The notes beneath the pieces were generated by a model that saw only the letters and a list, made by a program, of their open reading frames with translations, had not been told where the DNA came from and searched no databases. 64,000 bases of DNA, taken from DASPKT01 sp035626475. GTDB taxonomy: Bacteria; Pseudomonadota; Alphaproteobacteria; Azospirillales; Azospirillaceae. The DNA is taken from contig DASPNP010000031.1 of NCBI GenBank assembly GCA_035626475.1, positions 1 through 64,000 of the forward strand, given 5' to 3'. Shown one piece after another: positions 1-8,277 of this stretch (its first letter is position 1; every line of letters begins with the position of its first letter). The translations under genes and the position numbers were made by a program.

Positions 1-1987
1 CCACCACCTCCGGCGGCAAATAGTGGAACGGAACGATCGCATCGAGCCGGTTGCGGAACTCGGGCGTGAACATCCTCTTGATCGCTTCCTCGTCCTCGCC
101 CTCGCGCGTGGTCGACCCGAAGCCGACCCCTTCCTTGGCCATGTCGGACGCGCCGGCATTGGTCGTCATGATCAGGATGACGTTGCGGAAATCGACCGTC
201 TTGCCGTGATGGTCGGTCAGCTTGCCGTTATCCATCACCTGCAGCAGGATGTTGAACAGGTCCGGGTGGGCCTTCTCGATCTCGTCGAGCAGCAGCACGC
301 AATGTGGGTGCTGGTCGACCGCGTCGGTCAGCAGGCCGCCCTGGTCGAAGCCGACATAGCCCGGGGGCGCGCCGATGAGACGGCTGACCGTGTGGCGCTC
401 CATGTACTCCGACATGTCGAAGCGGACCAGCTCGATGCCCAGGGTACGCGACAGCTGGCGCGAAACCTCGGTCTTGCCGACGCCCGTCGGGCCGGAGAAC
501 AGGTAGTTGCCGATCGGCTTCTCCGGATCGCGCAGGCCGGCGCGGGCCAGCTTGATCGCGGAGACCAGCGCGTCGATGGCGGCGTTCTGGCCGAACACCA
601 TCGTCTTCAGGTCGCGCTCCAGGTTCTTGAGCACTTCCTTGTCGTCGCGGCTGACACTCTTCGGCGGGATGCGGGCGATCTTGGCGACCACCGCCTCCAC
701 GTCCTTGACCTGGATGGTCTTCTTCCGCTTGCTCTCGGGCAGCAGCATCTGCGCGGCGCCGACCTCGTCCAGGATGTCGATCGCCTTGTCCGGCAGCTTG
801 CGGTCGCCGATGTACTTCGCCGACAGCTCCACCGCGGTGCGCACCGCTTCCTTCGTGTAGCGGACCTTGTGGTGCTTCTCGTAGTAGGTCTTGATGCCTT
901 CCAGGATCTTGATCGCGTCCTCGATGCTGGGCTCGTTGACGTCGATCTTCTGGAAGCGCCGCACCAGGGCCCGGTCCTTCTCGAAGTAGTTCCGGTATTC
1001 CTTGTACGTCGTCGACCCGATGCAGCGCAGGCTGCCGTTGGCGAGCGCGGGCTTCAGCAGGTTGCTGGCATCCATCGCGCCGCCGGAGGTGGCGCCGGCG
1101 CCGATGACGGTGTGGATCTCGTCGATGAAGAGCACGGAGCCTTCGAGGTGCTCCAGTTCCTGGAGCACGCTCTTCAGCCGCTCCTCGAAGTCGCCGCGGT
1201 ACCGGGTACCGGCCAGCAGCGAGCCCATGTCGAGCGAGAAGATCGTGGCGTTGCGCAGGACCTCCGGCACCTCGCCGTTCACGATGCGGCGGGCCAGGCC
1301 CTCCGCGATCGCGGTCTTGCCCACGCCGGGGTCACCCACATAGAGCGGGTTGTTCTTCGAGCGGCGGCAGAGGATCTGGATCGTCCGCTCCACCTCCTGC
1401 TCGCGGCCGATCAACGGGTCGATCTTGCCCGTGGCGGCCTTCTTGTTGAGGTTCACACAGTACGCTTCTAGCGCTTCGGTGCCCTTCTTCACGACTTTCT
1501 CCGCCTGGGCGTCATCGTCGGCACCTGAAACGCGCTTCTGCTCGGTTCGTCCCGGGGCCTTGGCGATGCCGTGAGAGATGTAGTTGACCGCGTCGAACCG
1601 GGTCATCTCCTGCTCCTGCAGGAAATAGACCGCATGGCTCTCACGCTCGGAGAACAAGGCAACCAGCACATTGGCTCCCGTCACCTCTTCACGACCCGAA
1701 CTTTGGACGTGGATCGCCGCCCGCTGGAGCACGCGCTGGAAGCCCGCAGTCGGTTTGGCGTCGTCGGGACGGTTGGTGATCAGGTTGGTGAGTTCGTTGT
1801 CGAGATACTCGCCGAGCTCACCTTTGAGCTTGTCGAGCTCGACCCCGCAGGCGCGAAGGACGGCTACCGCGTCCTGATCCTCGGTGAGCGCCAGCAGGAG
1901 GTGTTCGAGGGTAGCGTACTCGTGGCGGCGCTCGTTGGCATAAGCTAAGGCTCGGTGGAGCGTCTGCTCGAGGTTACGCGAGAGCAT
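1..1987 (-). CDS. clpA: ATP-dependent Clp protease ATP-binding subunit ClpA (3' end cut by window edge)
   Basis: ClpA is the AAA+ unfoldase that feeds substrates, including N-degron proteins delivered by ClpS, into the ClpP protease in the cytoplasm. The frame starts at an ATG (MLSRNLEQ, the normal ClpA N-domain start) and runs 662 codons off the left edge; about 100 C-terminal residues are missing, judged against the ~760-residue family. Visible parts are the N-domain repeats, Walker A1 GDPGVGKT, the FIDEIHT Walker B, Walker A2 GPTGVGKT, and a ClpP-docking loop GVGFG at about residues 619-623 just before FTPEFRNRLD. It lies 7 nt after clpS on the same strand, the usual clpS-clpA operon. Identification is firm. 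Confidence 0.97.
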   Translation of the reverse strand, partial: MLSRNLEQTLHRALAYANERRHEYATLEHLLLALTEDQDAVAVLRACGVELDKLKGELGEYLDNELTNLITNRPDDAKPTAGFQRVLQRAAIHVQSSGREEVTGANVLVALFSERESHAVYFLQEQEMTRFDAVNYISHGIAKAPGRTEQKRVSGADDDAQAEKVVKKGTEALEAYCVNLNKKAATGKIDPLIGREQEVERTIQILCRRSKNNPLYVGDPGVGKTAIAEGLARRIVNGEVPEVLRNATIFSLDMGSLLAGTRYRGDFEERLKSVLQELEHLEGSVLFIDEIHTVIGAGATSGGAMDASNLLKPALANGSLRCIGSTTYKEYRNYFEKDRALVRRFQKIDVNEPSIEDAIKILEGIKTYYEKHHKVRYTKEAVRTAVELSAKYIGDRKLPDKAIDILDEVGAAQMLLPESKRKKTIQVKDVEAVVAKIARIPPKSVSRDDKEVLKNLERDLKTMVFGQNAAIDALVSAIKLARAGLRDPEKPIGNYLFSGPTGVGKTEVSRQLSRTLGIELVRFDMSEYMERHTVSRLIGAPPGYVGFDQGGLLTDAVDQHPHCVLLLDEIEKAHPDLFNILLQVMDNGKLTDHHGKTVDFRNVILIMTTNAGASDMAKEGVGFGSTTREGEDEEAIKRMFTPEFRNRLDAIVPFHYLPPEVV

Positions 1988-1994
1988 GACCTAG

Positions 1995-2321
1995 CTAATC
2001 CTTCTCAAGGGTACACTGCAGAGGATGTTGATGCTGGCGGGAGAAATCCATGACCTGCGTCACTTTGGTCTCCGCCACCTCGTAGGTGAAGACGCCGCAA
2101 ACCCCGACACCGCGACGGTGCACCTGGAGCATGATGCGGGTAGCCTCTTCACGGCTCTTGTTGAAGAAGCGTTCCAGGACGTGAACGACGAACTCCATGG
2201 GAGTATAATCGTCATTCAACATCAGGACCTTGTACATAGACGGCTTCTTCGTCTTGGGCTTGGCCTTGACGACCACGCCCGTCACGGTCCCCTCGTCGCC
2301 GTGCTTGTCTTTGTCAGCCAT
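1995..2321 (-). CDS. clpS: ATP-dependent Clp protease adaptor ClpS
   Basis: This 108-residue adaptor recognises N-terminal destabilising residues and hands substrates to ClpA. The core is typical: MLNDDYTPMEFV, the HVLERFF helix, MLQVHRRG and a FTYEVAETKV C-terminal block. The N-terminal extension of about 27 residues is Lys/Thr rich and presumably disordered, as in other ClpS proteins. The start codon has no clear Shine-Dalgarno sequence. A tiny frame ends 5 nt upstream, which could allow translational coupling (inference). The gene is directly followed by clpA. Confidence 0.96.
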   Translation of the reverse strand: MADKDKHGDEGTVTGVVVKAKPKTKKPSMYKVLMLNDDYTPMEFVVHVLERFFNKSREEATRIMLQVHRRGVGVCGVFTYEVAETKVTQVMDFSRQHQHPLQCTLEKD

Positions 2322-2685
2322 GATAATCAGAGGTCGTCACTCATCCCGAGGTCATCCTCCATGATCATATGATGTGCCATGACCCGGTTGGAAGGCCCGA
2401 TCTCGCCGGAAGCCTCCCCCGACCCCAATCAAATTCGGGACACGGAAGGCACCCGCCAGGACCCTGACCGCCGCTGAGCGACCGCACGCCTAGGGAACAC
2501 GGGCCGGAGGCGAAAGGTTGCCGGGACCAAAGGCGGTAAGGGCCCCCCTTCCCCCGCCGCGACCGGCGACGCCCCAGTCGGCAAGGGGTTTCTCCGCCCG
2601 GCTACCACGCGCGCTCCGCCGATTAGGGCCGGGCGCCTCCCCCTAATCCCCGCCCGCCCGCCGGCGTCAAGCGCAGGATCGGGGC
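2322..2685. other. Intergenic region upstream of clpS
   Basis: No convincing gene is present. On the minus strand an 18-codon frame (2327-2380, MAHHMIMEDDLGMSDDL) ends in TGA just 5 nt before the clpS ATG and could be a coupled leader, but it has no good ribosome-binding site. The rest is GC-rich, with open frames only by composition, and holds the clpS promoter, which I could not pinpoint. Confidence 0.4.
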
Positions 2686-2720
2686 AAAGAAAAAGCCCGG
2701 CGTCGCGGGGACGCCGGGCT
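2686..2720 (-). terminator. Rho-independent terminator of the phasin gene
   Basis: On the minus strand an 11-bp GC stem (AGCCCGGCGTC / GACGCCGGGCT, small GC loop) is followed by TTTTTCTTT. It lies 46 nt past the phasin stop codon. Confidence 0.85.
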
Positions 2721-2765
2721 CGATCCGATCGCGGGGCCGGAGCCCCGCCGTCGCGGTCGCCTGGA

Positions 2766-3302
2766 TCAGGCGGCCAGCTTGGCCTTGCCGAACTTCTCGA
2801 CGGCGGCATTGACGCGCGCCGAGATCGGCTCGATCGCCTCGTTGGCGACCTTCACGCTGAGCTCGGAGACCTTGGTGGTCTCGGCGACCAGCGTGTCGAA
2901 GCTGGTGCGGGCGAACTCGGCCTGCAGGTCCATCGCCTCGCGCAGCGTCTTCACGGTCATCAGCGCCTTGGCGGCCGACACGGACTGCTCCATGGAGGAC
3001 TGGGCGAAAGCGACCCAGGTCTTGGAGACGGTCTCGAAGCCCTTCGCCAGGATCTGGCTGGAGGCGACGACGGCCTCGACCGTGCCCTTGTTGAAGGCGG
3101 TCAGCTCGTCATAGGTCTGGAAGGCCTGCTTGCTGACCTTCTCGACCTGCTCCTTCGTGAGGGCGACGGCCTGGTCGACGGTCTTGGCGGCGACCTCCTG
3201 GGCGGCCTGGACATTGGCCTCCAGGGTCTGCTTGGCGTCGGTGGCGACCTGGTCGGCGGTCTTGGGAGCGGTGGTCTTGGCGGTGGTGCGGACGGTGGTC
3301 AT
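2766..3302 (-). CDS. Phasin family protein (polyhydroxyalkanoate granule-associated)
   Basis: The 178-residue product is a phasin, a small amphipathic protein that coats polyhydroxyalkanoate granules in the cytoplasm. It is Ala/Lys/Val rich, predicted almost wholly helical, and carries the family segments AFQTYDELTAFNKG and a long helix ending AVEKFGKAKLAA. I chose the ATG giving MTTVRTTAK because AAGGAGA lies a few bases upstream. A longer in-frame start (MIDVQGDSS) would bury that ribosome-binding site. The gene is monocistronic with its own promoter and terminator. A class I PHA synthase is encoded at 39529-41337, so the host can plausibly make the granules. Confidence 0.9.
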   Translation of the reverse strand: MTTVRTTAKTTAPKTADQVATDAKQTLEANVQAAQEVAAKTVDQAVALTKEQVEKVSKQAFQTYDELTAFNKGTVEAVVASSQILAKGFETVSKTWVAFAQSSMEQSVSAAKALMTVKTLREAMDLQAEFARTSFDTLVAETTKVSELSVKVANEAIEPISARVNAAVEKFGKAKLAA

Positions 3303-3412
3303 CGAACTGTCTCCTTGGACATCTATCATCCTCGTCCGATCCCCGGATGACGGCCCGGACCGATCCGGTACCCGCTCCTGGCGCACGGCGCCGCGGACGA
3401 GATCCGACGCCA

Positions 3413-3463
3413 TGCTGCAATGCAACATGGACCGTATATGGGGGAGCCCGGACCGGGTGTCAA
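3413..3463 (-). promoter_or_regulatory. Phasin promoter with candidate PhaR-type operator
   Basis: On the minus strand a perfect -35 TTGACA (3458-3463) is spaced 17 nt from CATATA (3435-3440). At the expected transcription start (3413-3427) is a near-perfect inverted repeat, plus-strand reading TGCTGCA-A-TGCAACA with one mismatch between arms. PhaR repressors bind TGC/GCA-rich dyads of the CTGC-N3/4-GCAG type, so this is a plausible PhaR site (inference). The site lies about 110 nt before the start codon. Confidence 0.6.
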
Positions 3464-3505
3464 CGGCATTTTTGTGCAGCGCAGCATAACCGTCATGAAC
3501 GCGCG

Positions 3506-4060
3506 TCAGCGCGGGCGCAAGGCCACCTCGTCGACCATCCCCGGCGGAAAGGCGAAGGCCGACCGGAAGAAGCTGCCGCCATGGCAGCCGCCGGCGATCC
3601 AGCTGAGGCGCGAGCCGCTCATGTCGAAACGCCCCTCGGAACCGGTGAAGGCGCCGGTCCAGGACAGGCGCGCCCGCACCTGGGCATAGGCGCGCGGGTC
3701 GAGCACCATCCGATCCAGCCGCCCGTCCCAGGCGGCCAGCCGGTCGGACGGCTTGATCTCGGAGAGGCTGCCCACGCCCATGAAGCGGCCTTCCACCAGG
3801 GCACTGCCGTCGGGCTGGCCGACCACGTCGTACACCCTCACCCGCGCGCCCGGCGCGGGCGGGTTCATCACCAGGCGGAAATGGTCGAGCTTCTTGGCGG
3901 CGCAGGCGGAACGGAGGTCCTCCGCCTGCAGGTAGGCGGCCCAGGTCAGGGGCTCGGACGGCCGGGCGCTCCGGTCCGGCACGCCGGTGGCGCAGCCGGC
4001 CGACAGCAGCGCCGCCGCCAGGGCGGTCGCATGTCCCGGAAGGGGTCGCCACGTCGCCAT
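3506..4060 (-). CDS. Uncharacterised lipoprotein
   Basis: This is a 184-residue protein of no family I recognise. It begins MATWRPLPGHATALAAALLSAGCATG: a short charged N-terminus, a hydrophobic stretch and a lipobox-like Ser-Ala-Gly-Cys at about residues 19-22, which indicates a lipid-anchored envelope protein. The remainder is a soluble, probably beta-rich domain (VRVYDVVGQPDGSALVEGRF; SRLSWIAGGCHGGSFF) with three further cysteines. I chose the start that puts the signal sequence at the N-terminus; the frame is open for another 41 codons upstream. It is transcribed divergently from the D,D-carboxypeptidase gene. Confidence 0.7.
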   Translation of the reverse strand: MATWRPLPGHATALAAALLSAGCATGVPDRSARPSEPLTWAAYLQAEDLRSACAAKKLDHFRLVMNPPAPGARVRVYDVVGQPDGSALVEGRFMGVGSLSEIKPSDRLAAWDGRLDRMVLDPRAYAQVRARLSWTGAFTGSEGRFDMSGSRLSWIAGGCHGGSFFRSAFAFPPGMVDEVALRPR

Positions 4061-4256
4061 GTCATGATAATGCCCCAGGGCGGGGGATGGTTTCGAGGGG
4101 CTTGTCACAGCGGAATCGCCTCCCCGAATGGTATAAGCCCGACGCGAGATGTGGCGATTTCGAGGCCGACTCGAACGCTCCACCTCAACGAATCTCCGCT
4201 AGACACTGATTCAGCGTGCATTTACCTTGGCTGGTATCGCGCTGACGCGGCCTGGG

Positions 4257-5525
4257 ATGAAGGGGTTTCCGACCGTGGTCCATACTTATTCGCGCCATCT
4301 TTCGGCGCCCGCCCGCCTGTTCTTCTCGGCGATCGTCTGCCTCCTCCTGCTGAGCGGCCTGTCCACCAGCGCCGCGGCCAAGTACGCCTCCATCGTCATC
4401 GACGCGGAGACGGGCGCGGTGCTGCATGCCAGCGGCGCCGACACCCGGAACTACCCGGCGTCGCTGACCAAGATGATGACGCTGTACCTGACCTTCGACG
4501 CGCTGAATTCCGGCAAGCTGCAGCTGAACCAGCGCCTGCCGGTCTCGGCCCGCGCCGCCGGCCAGGCGCCCAGCAAGCTCGGCCTGCGCGCCGGCGACAG
4601 CATCGAGGTCGAGGACGCGATCCTCGCCCTGGTCACCAAGTCGGCCAACGACGCCTCCGTCGTTCTGGCGGAGGCGATCGGCGGCACCGAGGCCAAGTTC
4701 GCCCAGATGATGACCGACAAGGCCCGCAAGATCGGCATGACGCGGACCACCTTCCGCAACGCCAACGGCCTGCCCAACGCGCAGCAGCTGACCACCGCCC
4801 GCGACATGGCGCGGCTGGGCCAGGCGCTGATCTACGACCACAAGAAGTATTATCGCTACTTCAGCACCACGAACTTCCAGTTCCGCGGCGCCAACCACCA
4901 CAACCACAACCGGCTGATGTCCCGCTACGAGGGCATGGACGGGCTGAAGACCGGCTTCATCAACGCCTCGGGCTTCAACCTGGTCGCCTCGGCCACGCGC
5001 GACGGCCGCCGCCTGATCGGCGTGGTCATGGGCGGCGAGACCTCCGGCTGGCGCGACCGCCACATGGCCGAGCTGCTGGACCGCGGCTTCTCCGGCGCCG
5101 CCGGCGCCCGCGTGCTGGTCGCCGCCAAGGGCAAGGCCAAGCCGGCCCCGGCCGAGCGCACCGACCCGACCATCGGCGACGTGGTCAACGCCGTCGCCAA
5201 GGCCGACCTCGGCCTGACCGGCACCGCCGTCGCCGCGCCGCTGGCGCCCGAGATGGCGACCCAGGCCGCCCCGTCGGGCTGGGGCGTCCAAGTCGGCGCC
5301 TTCTCCGACCGGGCCGCCAGCCAGCGCGCCGTCGCCCAGGCGACCGAGCGGGCCGGCGGGCTGCTGAACGGCGCCGTGCCGCATCTCAGCGAGGCCCGCG
5401 CCGACCGCGGCACCATCTACCGCGCCCGTCTGATGGGGCTGGACGAGAAGACGGCCCGCGCCGCCTGCGCCCGCCTCGCCAAGGCCGGTGCCACCTGCCT
5501 GACGGTGCCGCCCAAGGGTCTCTGA
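4257..5525 (+). CDS. D-alanyl-D-alanine carboxypeptidase (penicillin-binding protein 5/6 type) with SPOR domain
   Basis: This periplasmic serine D,D-carboxypeptidase trims the terminal D-Ala of peptidoglycan pentapeptides. After a signal peptide ending near LSTSAAA come the three active-site motifs: SxxK in PASLTKMM, SxN in KSANDAS and KTG in GLKTGFI. The region around residues 285-345 is Ala/Pro-rich, and the last ~75 residues (WGVQVGAFSDRAASQRAV...) form a SPOR domain, which binds denuded septal glycan and targets the enzyme to the division site. The start is uncertain. ATG 4257 is used, while a GTG at 4275 with AGGGG 9 nt upstream and a TTG at 4227 are alternatives. Confidence 0.92.
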   Translation: MKGFPTVVHTYSRHLSAPARLFFSAIVCLLLLSGLSTSAAAKYASIVIDAETGAVLHASGADTRNYPASLTKMMTLYLTFDALNSGKLQLNQRLPVSARAAGQAPSKLGLRAGDSIEVEDAILALVTKSANDASVVLAEAIGGTEAKFAQMMTDKARKIGMTRTTFRNANGLPNAQQLTTARDMARLGQALIYDHKKYYRYFSTTNFQFRGANHHNHNRLMSRYEGMDGLKTGFINASGFNLVASATRDGRRLIGVVMGGETSGWRDRHMAELLDRGFSGAAGARVLVAAKGKAKPAPAERTDPTIGDVVNAVAKADLGLTGTAVAAPLAPEMATQAAPSGWGVQVGAFSDRAASQRAVAQATERAGGLLNGAVPHLSEARADRGTIYRARLMGLDEKTARAACARLAKAGATCLTVPPKGL

Positions 5526-5551
5526 CCCGCCCGCAGCATCGGCTTCCGACC

Positions 5552-5578
5552 GGGCCGCTCCCTCATGGGGAGCGGCCC
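5552..5578 (+). terminator. Hairpin terminator after the D,D-carboxypeptidase gene
   Basis: GGGCCGCTCC, a short loop, then GGAGCGGCCC form a 10-bp perfect stem 26 nt past the stop codon. Only a weak T-rich tail (TCGTCATTT) follows, so termination efficiency is uncertain. Confidence 0.6.
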
Positions 5579-5651
5579 TCGTCATTTGCGGGCCCCTCCT
5601 CCGCCCCGCGTGTTATCCAGACGGCAGGGCGCGGCAGGGAGAGGAACGCCG

Positions 5652-6533
5652 ATGGATGCGCGGATCGAGGAGCCGGTCGGCGAGGCCGTGCACCGGCACC
5701 CCTACCTGGCGCGCGGCATCGCCAATGGCGAGCGCTTCACGCCCTATTTCTGGGGCACGCTCGGCGCCGTCTGCGCTTTCCTGGTGATCAGCGTCCTGAT
5801 CGGCATCTTCGTGATGAAGCCGCTCGGCCTGGCCAACGCCGAGGCACATGCCGGCCCGCTGTTCCTGCTGGCCGCCTTCATGTGCATGGGCGCGGTCGCC
5901 CTGGTACTGGCGGCGATGATGCGGCCCCTGCACCGCCGCTCCTGGCGCACCCTCATCAGCGCCGACGGGTCCTTGAGCCCGGGGCTGCTGCTGCGCGCCT
6001 TCCTGCTGTGGGGCGCGATCCTGGGCGCCGCCGTCACCGGCGCCGCTCTGGCGACGGGTGAACCGCTGCAGATCGATTGGTCGCTGGCGCTGCGCACCGT
6101 CGCCATCACCGGCGCCGCCGTCTTCCTGCAGGTCTCGGCCGAGGAGATGCTGTTCCGCGGCTATATGAGCCAGGGGCTCTACCTGCTGTTCCGGGGCGCG
6201 GTCGGCCCGGCCATCGTGGTCGCCCTCCCCTTCGCCCTGGGCCACGCCACGACCCATGTCGGCCTGCCCACCTTCGCGCTGCTGGCCGGGCTGTCGCTGT
6301 TCCTCTCCGCCGTCACCTGGCGCGCCGACCGGCTGGAACCGGCCATCGGCGTCCACTTCGCGCAGAACATGACCACCCTGTTCCTGGCTGGCGCCGACGG
6401 GCTGAGCGGCCCGGAACTGCTGAACGCCGAGGGGGTGACCACGGCGCAGTGGGCATCCGTCGTCTTCTTCGTCCCCGCCGCCGCGCTGTTCTGGTTCCTG
6501 GCGTTCAAAGTCGGGCTGGTGATGAAGCGGTAG
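5652..6533 (+). CDS. CPBP family intramembrane glutamic endopeptidase (CAAX protease-like)
   Basis: This 293-residue integral membrane protein has about seven or eight hydrophobic segments. It carries the signature of the CPBP/Abi intramembrane protease family: EExxxR in AEEMLFRGYMSQG (motif 1), FALGHATTH (motif 2) and HFAQNM (motif 3), whose Glu and His residues form the active site in Rce1-type enzymes. Its substrate is unknown; bacterial members have been linked to bacteriocin immunity and membrane protein processing. The ATG at 5652 follows GAGGAACGCCG. It stands alone between the carboxypeptidase and a repeat region. Confidence 0.88.
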   Translation: MDARIEEPVGEAVHRHPYLARGIANGERFTPYFWGTLGAVCAFLVISVLIGIFVMKPLGLANAEAHAGPLFLLAAFMCMGAVALVLAAMMRPLHRRSWRTLISADGSLSPGLLLRAFLLWGAILGAAVTGAALATGEPLQIDWSLALRTVAITGAAVFLQVSAEEMLFRGYMSQGLYLLFRGAVGPAIVVALPFALGHATTHVGLPTFALLAGLSLFLSAVTWRADRLEPAIGVHFAQNMTTLFLAGADGLSGPELLNAEGVTTAQWASVVFFVPAAALFWFLAFKVGLVMKR

Positions 6534-6584
6534 GGGATTTGGCTGGCGGCGGAATCGGGCTGTACCGCCGTCGCCCGCTCAACC

Positions 6585-6796
6585 CGTTATCCCGGCGCAG
6601 GCCGGGACCCAGGGGTTGCAGCAATGCACCGTCGATGAAGCGTCGTAGGTCGCATGGAGAGGAGCGCAATGCGACATGCTCCGACCGGGGTGTCGCATTA
6701 CGGCTTTGCCTCCATGCGACCCACAAACCAGACCAGTGCTGCGTCCATCGCATCCCACTGCAACCCCTGGGCCCCGGCCGTCGCCGGGGTGACGGA
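6585..6796. repeat. Paired REP-type element (family 1) with a nested palindromic repeat
   Basis: Two inverted arms of the CCCGGCGCAGGCCGGGACCC type (6585-6622 and 6758-6796) enclose about 135 bp. Nested inside is a second inverted pair built on GTCGCATGGAG / CTCCATGCGAC (about 6650-6722). No gene is seen in 6534-6891. The same family-1 arms recur at 23845-24012, 25487-25638 and 35014-35167. Confidence 0.8.
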
Positions 6797-6836
6797 TTAG
6801 AGTGGGATCGGCCGCTCGGCACCTCCACCCACAACG

Positions 6837-6870
6837 AAAAACCCCGCCCGCCTTTCGGCGGACGGGGTTT
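6837..6870 (-). terminator. Rho-independent terminator of the pmm-ugd genes
   Basis: Minus-strand stem ACCCCGTCCGCC / GGCGGGCGGGGT, loop GAAA-type, followed by TTTTCGTTG. It sits 22 nt after the phosphomannomutase stop codon. Confidence 0.85.
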
Positions 6871-6891
6871 CCCTCACCGCTGCGCCCGGTC

Positions 6892-8277
6892 TCAGAAGTC
6901 AGCCGGGGCGGCGATGCCGCTGGCCGTCAGCTGCTCGCGGATGCTGTCCTTCAGCCGCTCGAGGCCCTCCTCGCTGAAAGCCTCGGCGCGGGCCACCAGC
7001 ACGTCCTGGGTGTTGGAGGCGCGCAGCAGCCACCAGCCGTCGGCGGTCTTCACGCGCACGCCGTCGATGTCGTTGACGTCGGCGCCCGAGGCCTTGACCC
7101 GGGCCTTCACCTCGTCCACGGCGACGAACTTGCGCTCCTCGTCGACCTGGAAGCGGACCTCCGGCGTGTTGAACACCGGCGGCAGCCGGTCGCGGAGGGC
7201 CGAGAGCGGGCCCATGCGGCTGACCAGCCCCAGCAGGCGCACGCCGCAGTACAGCGCGTCGTCGAAGCCGTAATACTTGTCGGCGAAGAAGATGTGGCCC
7301 GACATCTCGCCGGCCAGCGGCGAGCCCGTCTCCGCCATCTTCGCCTTCAGCAGCGAGTGGCCGGTCTTCCACATCAGCGGCTTGCCGCCCAGGCGCTCGA
7401 TCTCGTCGAACAGCGTCTGGCTCGCCTTCACGTCGGCGATGATGGTGGCGCCCGGGTGCTCGCGCAGCACGTCGGAAGCGTAGATCGCCACGAGCTGATC
7501 GCCCCAGACGATGCGGCCATGCTCGTCCACCGCGCCGATGCGATCGCCGTCGCCGTCGAAGGCGATGCCGAGCGCGCACTTCTCCGTCTCCACCGTGCGG
7601 ATGATGTCCTCGAGGTTCTCGGGGACGGTCGGGTCCGGGTGGTGGTTCGGGAAGTTGCCGTCGATGTCGTCGAACAGCAGCGTGTGCTGGCCGGGCAGCT
7701 TCTTCGTCAGGCGGCGCAGGATCTCGCCCGTGGCGCCGTTGCCGGCGTCCCAGGCGACCTTCAGGTCCGTCGTGCCGTCATAGTCCTTCAGCAGGCGGTC
7801 GACATACTCGTCCTTGATGTCGATCGTCTGGTCGCGGCCGCCGGCCTGGGCGATGAGGTCGCCGGTCTGCACCAGCCGGCCGATCTCCTGGATCTGCTGG
7901 CCGTAGACCGGGCCCTTGCCCAGCATCATCTTGAAGCCGTTGTAATCCGGCGGGTTGTGCGACCCGGTGATCATCACGCCGGCGTCGAGGCCGAGGTGAC
8001 GGACCGAGAAGTACAGCATCGGCGTGGGGCCCAGCCCGATGCGCAGCACCTCCAGCCCGGTCGACTTCAGCCCCTCGACGCAGGCGGCCTCCAGCTCCGG
8101 CGAGGAGAGGCGGCCGTCATAGCCGATGGAGACCCGCTTGCCGCCGTTCTTCACCACCAGCGTGCCGAAGCCCTGGCCGATGGCGCGGGCGTCGGCGGCG
8201 GTGAGCGTCTTGCCGATGATGCCGCGGATGTCGTACTCGCGCAGCACCGTCGGGTGGAACTTGTGGACCTGGCTCAT
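6892..8277 (-). CDS. Phosphomannomutase/phosphoglucomutase
   Basis: This enzyme of the alpha-D-phosphohexomutase superfamily interconverts mannose-6-P/mannose-1-P and glucose-6-P/glucose-1-P, the precursors of GDP-mannose and UDP-glucose. The 461 residues show the catalytic phosphoserine loop TGSHNPP (Ser106), the metal-binding loop FDGDGDRIG, the sugar-specificity loop GEMSGHIFF and a C-terminal phosphate-binding RASNTQ. It overlaps ugd by 4 nt and lies downstream of galU, so one strand carries glucose-1-P formation, UDP-glucose synthesis and its oxidation to UDP-glucuronate, suggesting a polysaccharide role. AlgC/ManB-type dual specificity is inferred from the family. Confidence 0.93.
   Translation of the reverse strand: MSQVHKFHPTVLREYDIRGIIGKTLTAADARAIGQGFGTLVVKNGGKRVSIGYDGRLSSPELEAACVEGLKSTGLEVLRIGLGPTPMLYFSVRHLGLDAGVMITGSHNPPDYNGFKMMLGKGPVYGQQIQEIGRLVQTGDLIAQAGGRDQTIDIKDEYVDRLLKDYDGTTDLKVAWDAGNGATGEILRRLTKKLPGQHTLLFDDIDGNFPNHHPDPTVPENLEDIIRTVETEKCALGIAFDGDGDRIGAVDEHGRIVWGDQLVAIYASDVLREHPGATIIADVKASQTLFDEIERLGGKPLMWKTGHSLLKAKMAETGSPLAGEMSGHIFFADKYYGFDDALYCGVRLLGLVSRMGPLSALRDRLPPVFNTPEVRFQVDEERKFVAVDEVKARVKASGADVNDIDGVRVKTADGWWLLRASNTQDVLVARAEAFSEEGLERLKDSIREQLTASGIAAPADF

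Noticed and set aside
23..1471. Long plus-strand frame at the left end
   Set aside because: It is the antisense of clpA; the clpA motifs on the minus strand are unambiguous.
2766..4052. Single 428-codon minus-strand frame joining the phasin to upstream sequence
   Set aside because: The phasin has its own ribosome-binding site, promoter and operator; the upstream part overlaps the lipoprotein gene in another frame.
3347..6061. A ~900-codon plus-strand open frame across the phasin promoter, lipoprotein, carboxypeptidase and CPBP genes
   Set aside because: It is out of frame with, or antisense to, well-identified genes, is Arg/Pro/Gly rich with no domain, and is a product of high GC.
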